Shown piece after piece: positions 6,075-6,999 of a stretch of DNA of 6,999 nucleotides. The notes beneath the pieces were generated by a model, which saw only the letters and a list, made by a program, of their open reading frames with translations, searched no databases and was not told the DNA's origin. The DNA is from Acidobacteriaceae bacterium (GTDB lineage: Bacteria; Acidobacteriota; Terriglobia; Terriglobales; SbA1): the NCBI GenBank assembly GCA_003136335.1, contig PLEA01000234.1, positions 1-6,999 on the forward strand, in the 5' to 3' direction. Position 1 is the first letter of the stretch, and each line of letters begins with the position of its first letter. The translations under genes were made by a program, and so were the position numbers.

Positions 6075-6999
6075 ATGCCAGGCTAGACTCCTCTCAATTT
6101 GTACCGTTTTCTGGTGCGCCTTGGCCGTTCGCGCTCAAGAGCGCACCTTTCCCGTCATTCAACCCAGTCACGCAGTAATGGCTCCGGGAAGATTGCAGCC
6201 GTTCCAAGTGCTGAACGCCGATGGGGAGGAAATTGTCTCCAGCGACCGGAGGGTCAGCGACAACACAATGGCTGAGCTTAAGGTCGAGGGTGGGCATGCG
6301 ATTGTGACGGCCAGGGTTGCCGGACACCTCTTCCTCACTGCCGGCCATGCCGATCCAGTCGAGATTGAAATCCTTCCAGACTCTTACGACTTGCCACACA
6401 ATGTTCCGCGTTGGATTCTGCGCCCTGTCGATGGCCAATGGGTCTCGGCACTTTGGGCGACGCCGCAAAACGATGTTCCCTTCGATCATGCACCGGCCTA
6501 CTTTTATCTAGATCGCGGAGAAAGCGGTACACACGTTCGGGCAATCAATGAAGACGGTCTTCAAGTTTGGCAATGGCCTGAATACCACTCGACCCAGAGC
6601 CTGCGCCCGGTATGTGGTGATAGCCTCGGTGGCGTAATCATCCTTTTTGGCGAGGGAAGCTCCCGAGTGCTGATCAGCGTAGATGCGAGCGGACATGAGC
6701 GATGGCACGTTCCAGCCTCTGGTTTTGATGGCTACGCTTACACCTACACGAATAACGGCCCGTTCTTTTTCGTTGAGGAGGAGCAAGGCGGCACCAAGGT
6801 TCGGCTCGTCGGCCTTGATCCTAAAACGGGCGATCAGAAGGTTTCGTTCGAATTGCGAGGTTCCACCAAACCCTCAAGAACCTTGCCCTTCGCAATGACA
6901 AATTGGTTTGCACTCAAGGAACGAAAACCTCTCTGCTGTCAATTCGGCATAGCGGACTCGTGAGTAGCTCTCAAGCGGAGACCCATCTTGTGTATTCCG
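6075..6999 (+). pseudogene. Twice-frameshifted Ig-like/beta-propeller gene, 3' end off window
   Basis: Three pieces in two frames read as one gene. Piece one is ATG 6075 (ATG CCA GGC TAG). Piece two starts after one extra base at about 6084 and reads RLLSICTVFWCALAVRA, a good hydrophobic core with a V-R-A cleavage site before QERTF; it has no start codon upstream because of an in-frame TGA at 6073. It continues into the segment at 6121-6963. Piece three begins near 6870 in the frame of the original ATG: from 6873 it reads LKNLALRNDKLVCTQG, then TKTSLLSIRHSGLVSSS, and stays open to the right edge. This matches what I recall of related acidobacterial proteins better than the tail ending at 6963. 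One inserted and one deleted base would explain everything. Sequencing or assembly error is an alternative to true decay. Confidence 0.55.
6121..6963 (+). CDS. Main open segment of an Ig-like plus beta-propeller protein
   Basis: The function is not known. This is the longest uninterrupted segment of a gene that seems broken (see the entry at 6075-6999). From TTG 6121, residues ~10-86 resemble a bacterial Ig-like (Big_2-type) domain: MAPGRLQPFQVLNADG (20-35), then VSDNTMAELKVEGGHAIVTA (45-64), then a closing strand EIEILP. Residues ~96-245 look like PQQ/WD-type propeller blades, with repeated units of the form AINEDGLQVWQW (141-152), SVDASGHERW (186-195) and GLDPKTGDQKVSF (231-243). The TTG falls inside what reads as a signal peptide when the frame is followed upstream, so it is probably not the true start. 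The last ~25 residues, including KPLCC, look like out-of-frame sequence. The protein is likely exported. G/C balance differs from the genes to the left. Confidence 0.6.
   Translation: MAVRAQERTFPVIQPSHAVMAPGRLQPFQVLNADGEEIVSSDRRVSDNTMAELKVEGGHAIVTARVAGHLFLTAGHADPVEIEILPDSYDLPHNVPRWILRPVDGQWVSALWATPQNDVPFDHAPAYFYLDRGESGTHVRAINEDGLQVWQWPEYHSTQSLRPVCGDSLGGVIILFGEGSSRVLISVDASGHERWHVPASGFDGYAYTYTNNGPFFFVEEEQGGTKVRLVGLDPKTGDQKVSFELRGSTKPSRTLPFAMTNWFALKERKPLCCQFGIADS

Noticed and set aside
6865..6876. Programmed -1 frameshifting at ACCAAACCC
   Set aside because: The bases do not form an X-XXY-YYZ slippery heptamer, and the start-proximal break at 6084 would still block expression, so loss of a base is simpler.

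Overview
The window looks like chromosomal DNA from an Acidobacteriota member, probably class Terriglobia (Koribacter/Sulfotelmatobacter-like). The evidence is high GC, TTG starts with few clear Shine-Dalgarno sites, a Crp/Fnr regulator of the type common in that group, a multiheme c-type cytochrome fused to TPRs, and several short palindromic repeats between and inside genes. The assignment comes from recognising protein and repeat style, not from a database search. No rRNA, tRNA, CRISPR array, transposase or phage gene was seen, and no obviously new multi-gene system.

Layout. Positions 1-1134 (+) hold the 3' part, or nearly all, of a Clp/Hsp100-type AAA+ ATPase, closed by a strong intrinsic terminator at 1192-1220. 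A gene-free stretch of about 450 bases follows, carrying one copy of each of two repeat families. Positions 1580-2398 (+) encode a Crp/Fnr-type regulator with an unusual Pro/charge-rich tail. Positions 2399-2605 are non-coding and contain the second copy of one repeat family, so this repeat brackets the regulator gene. Positions 2606-4393 (+) encode a secreted seven-CxxCH cytochrome with C-terminal TPRs; a small palindromic repeat appears to have inserted in frame within it. A convergent gene at 4476-5825 (-) encodes a 12-TM-type amino acid permease, and the 82-base junction holds the second copy of the other repeat family. Positions 6075-6999 (+) hold a secreted Ig-like plus beta-propeller protein whose frame appears broken twice, once inside the signal peptide and once near 6870. 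It runs off the right edge.

How the genes relate. They do not form an obvious operon: the ATPase has its own terminator, the regulator and cytochrome are separated by about 200 bases with a repeat, and the permease faces the other way. The most plausible functional link is the Crp/Fnr regulator acting on the adjacent cytochrome gene, but no operator was found. The plus strand is G-rich across both plus and minus genes up to about 5.8 kb, and this bias disappears over the last locus. That fits a differently derived or decaying gene at the right edge.

The observations most worth checking are the double frameshift of the last gene, the repeat-derived peptide in the cytochrome, the two hairpin repeat families (one with a compensatory base pair change), and an LGF tripeptide in the ATPase at the position of the ClpP-docking loop.
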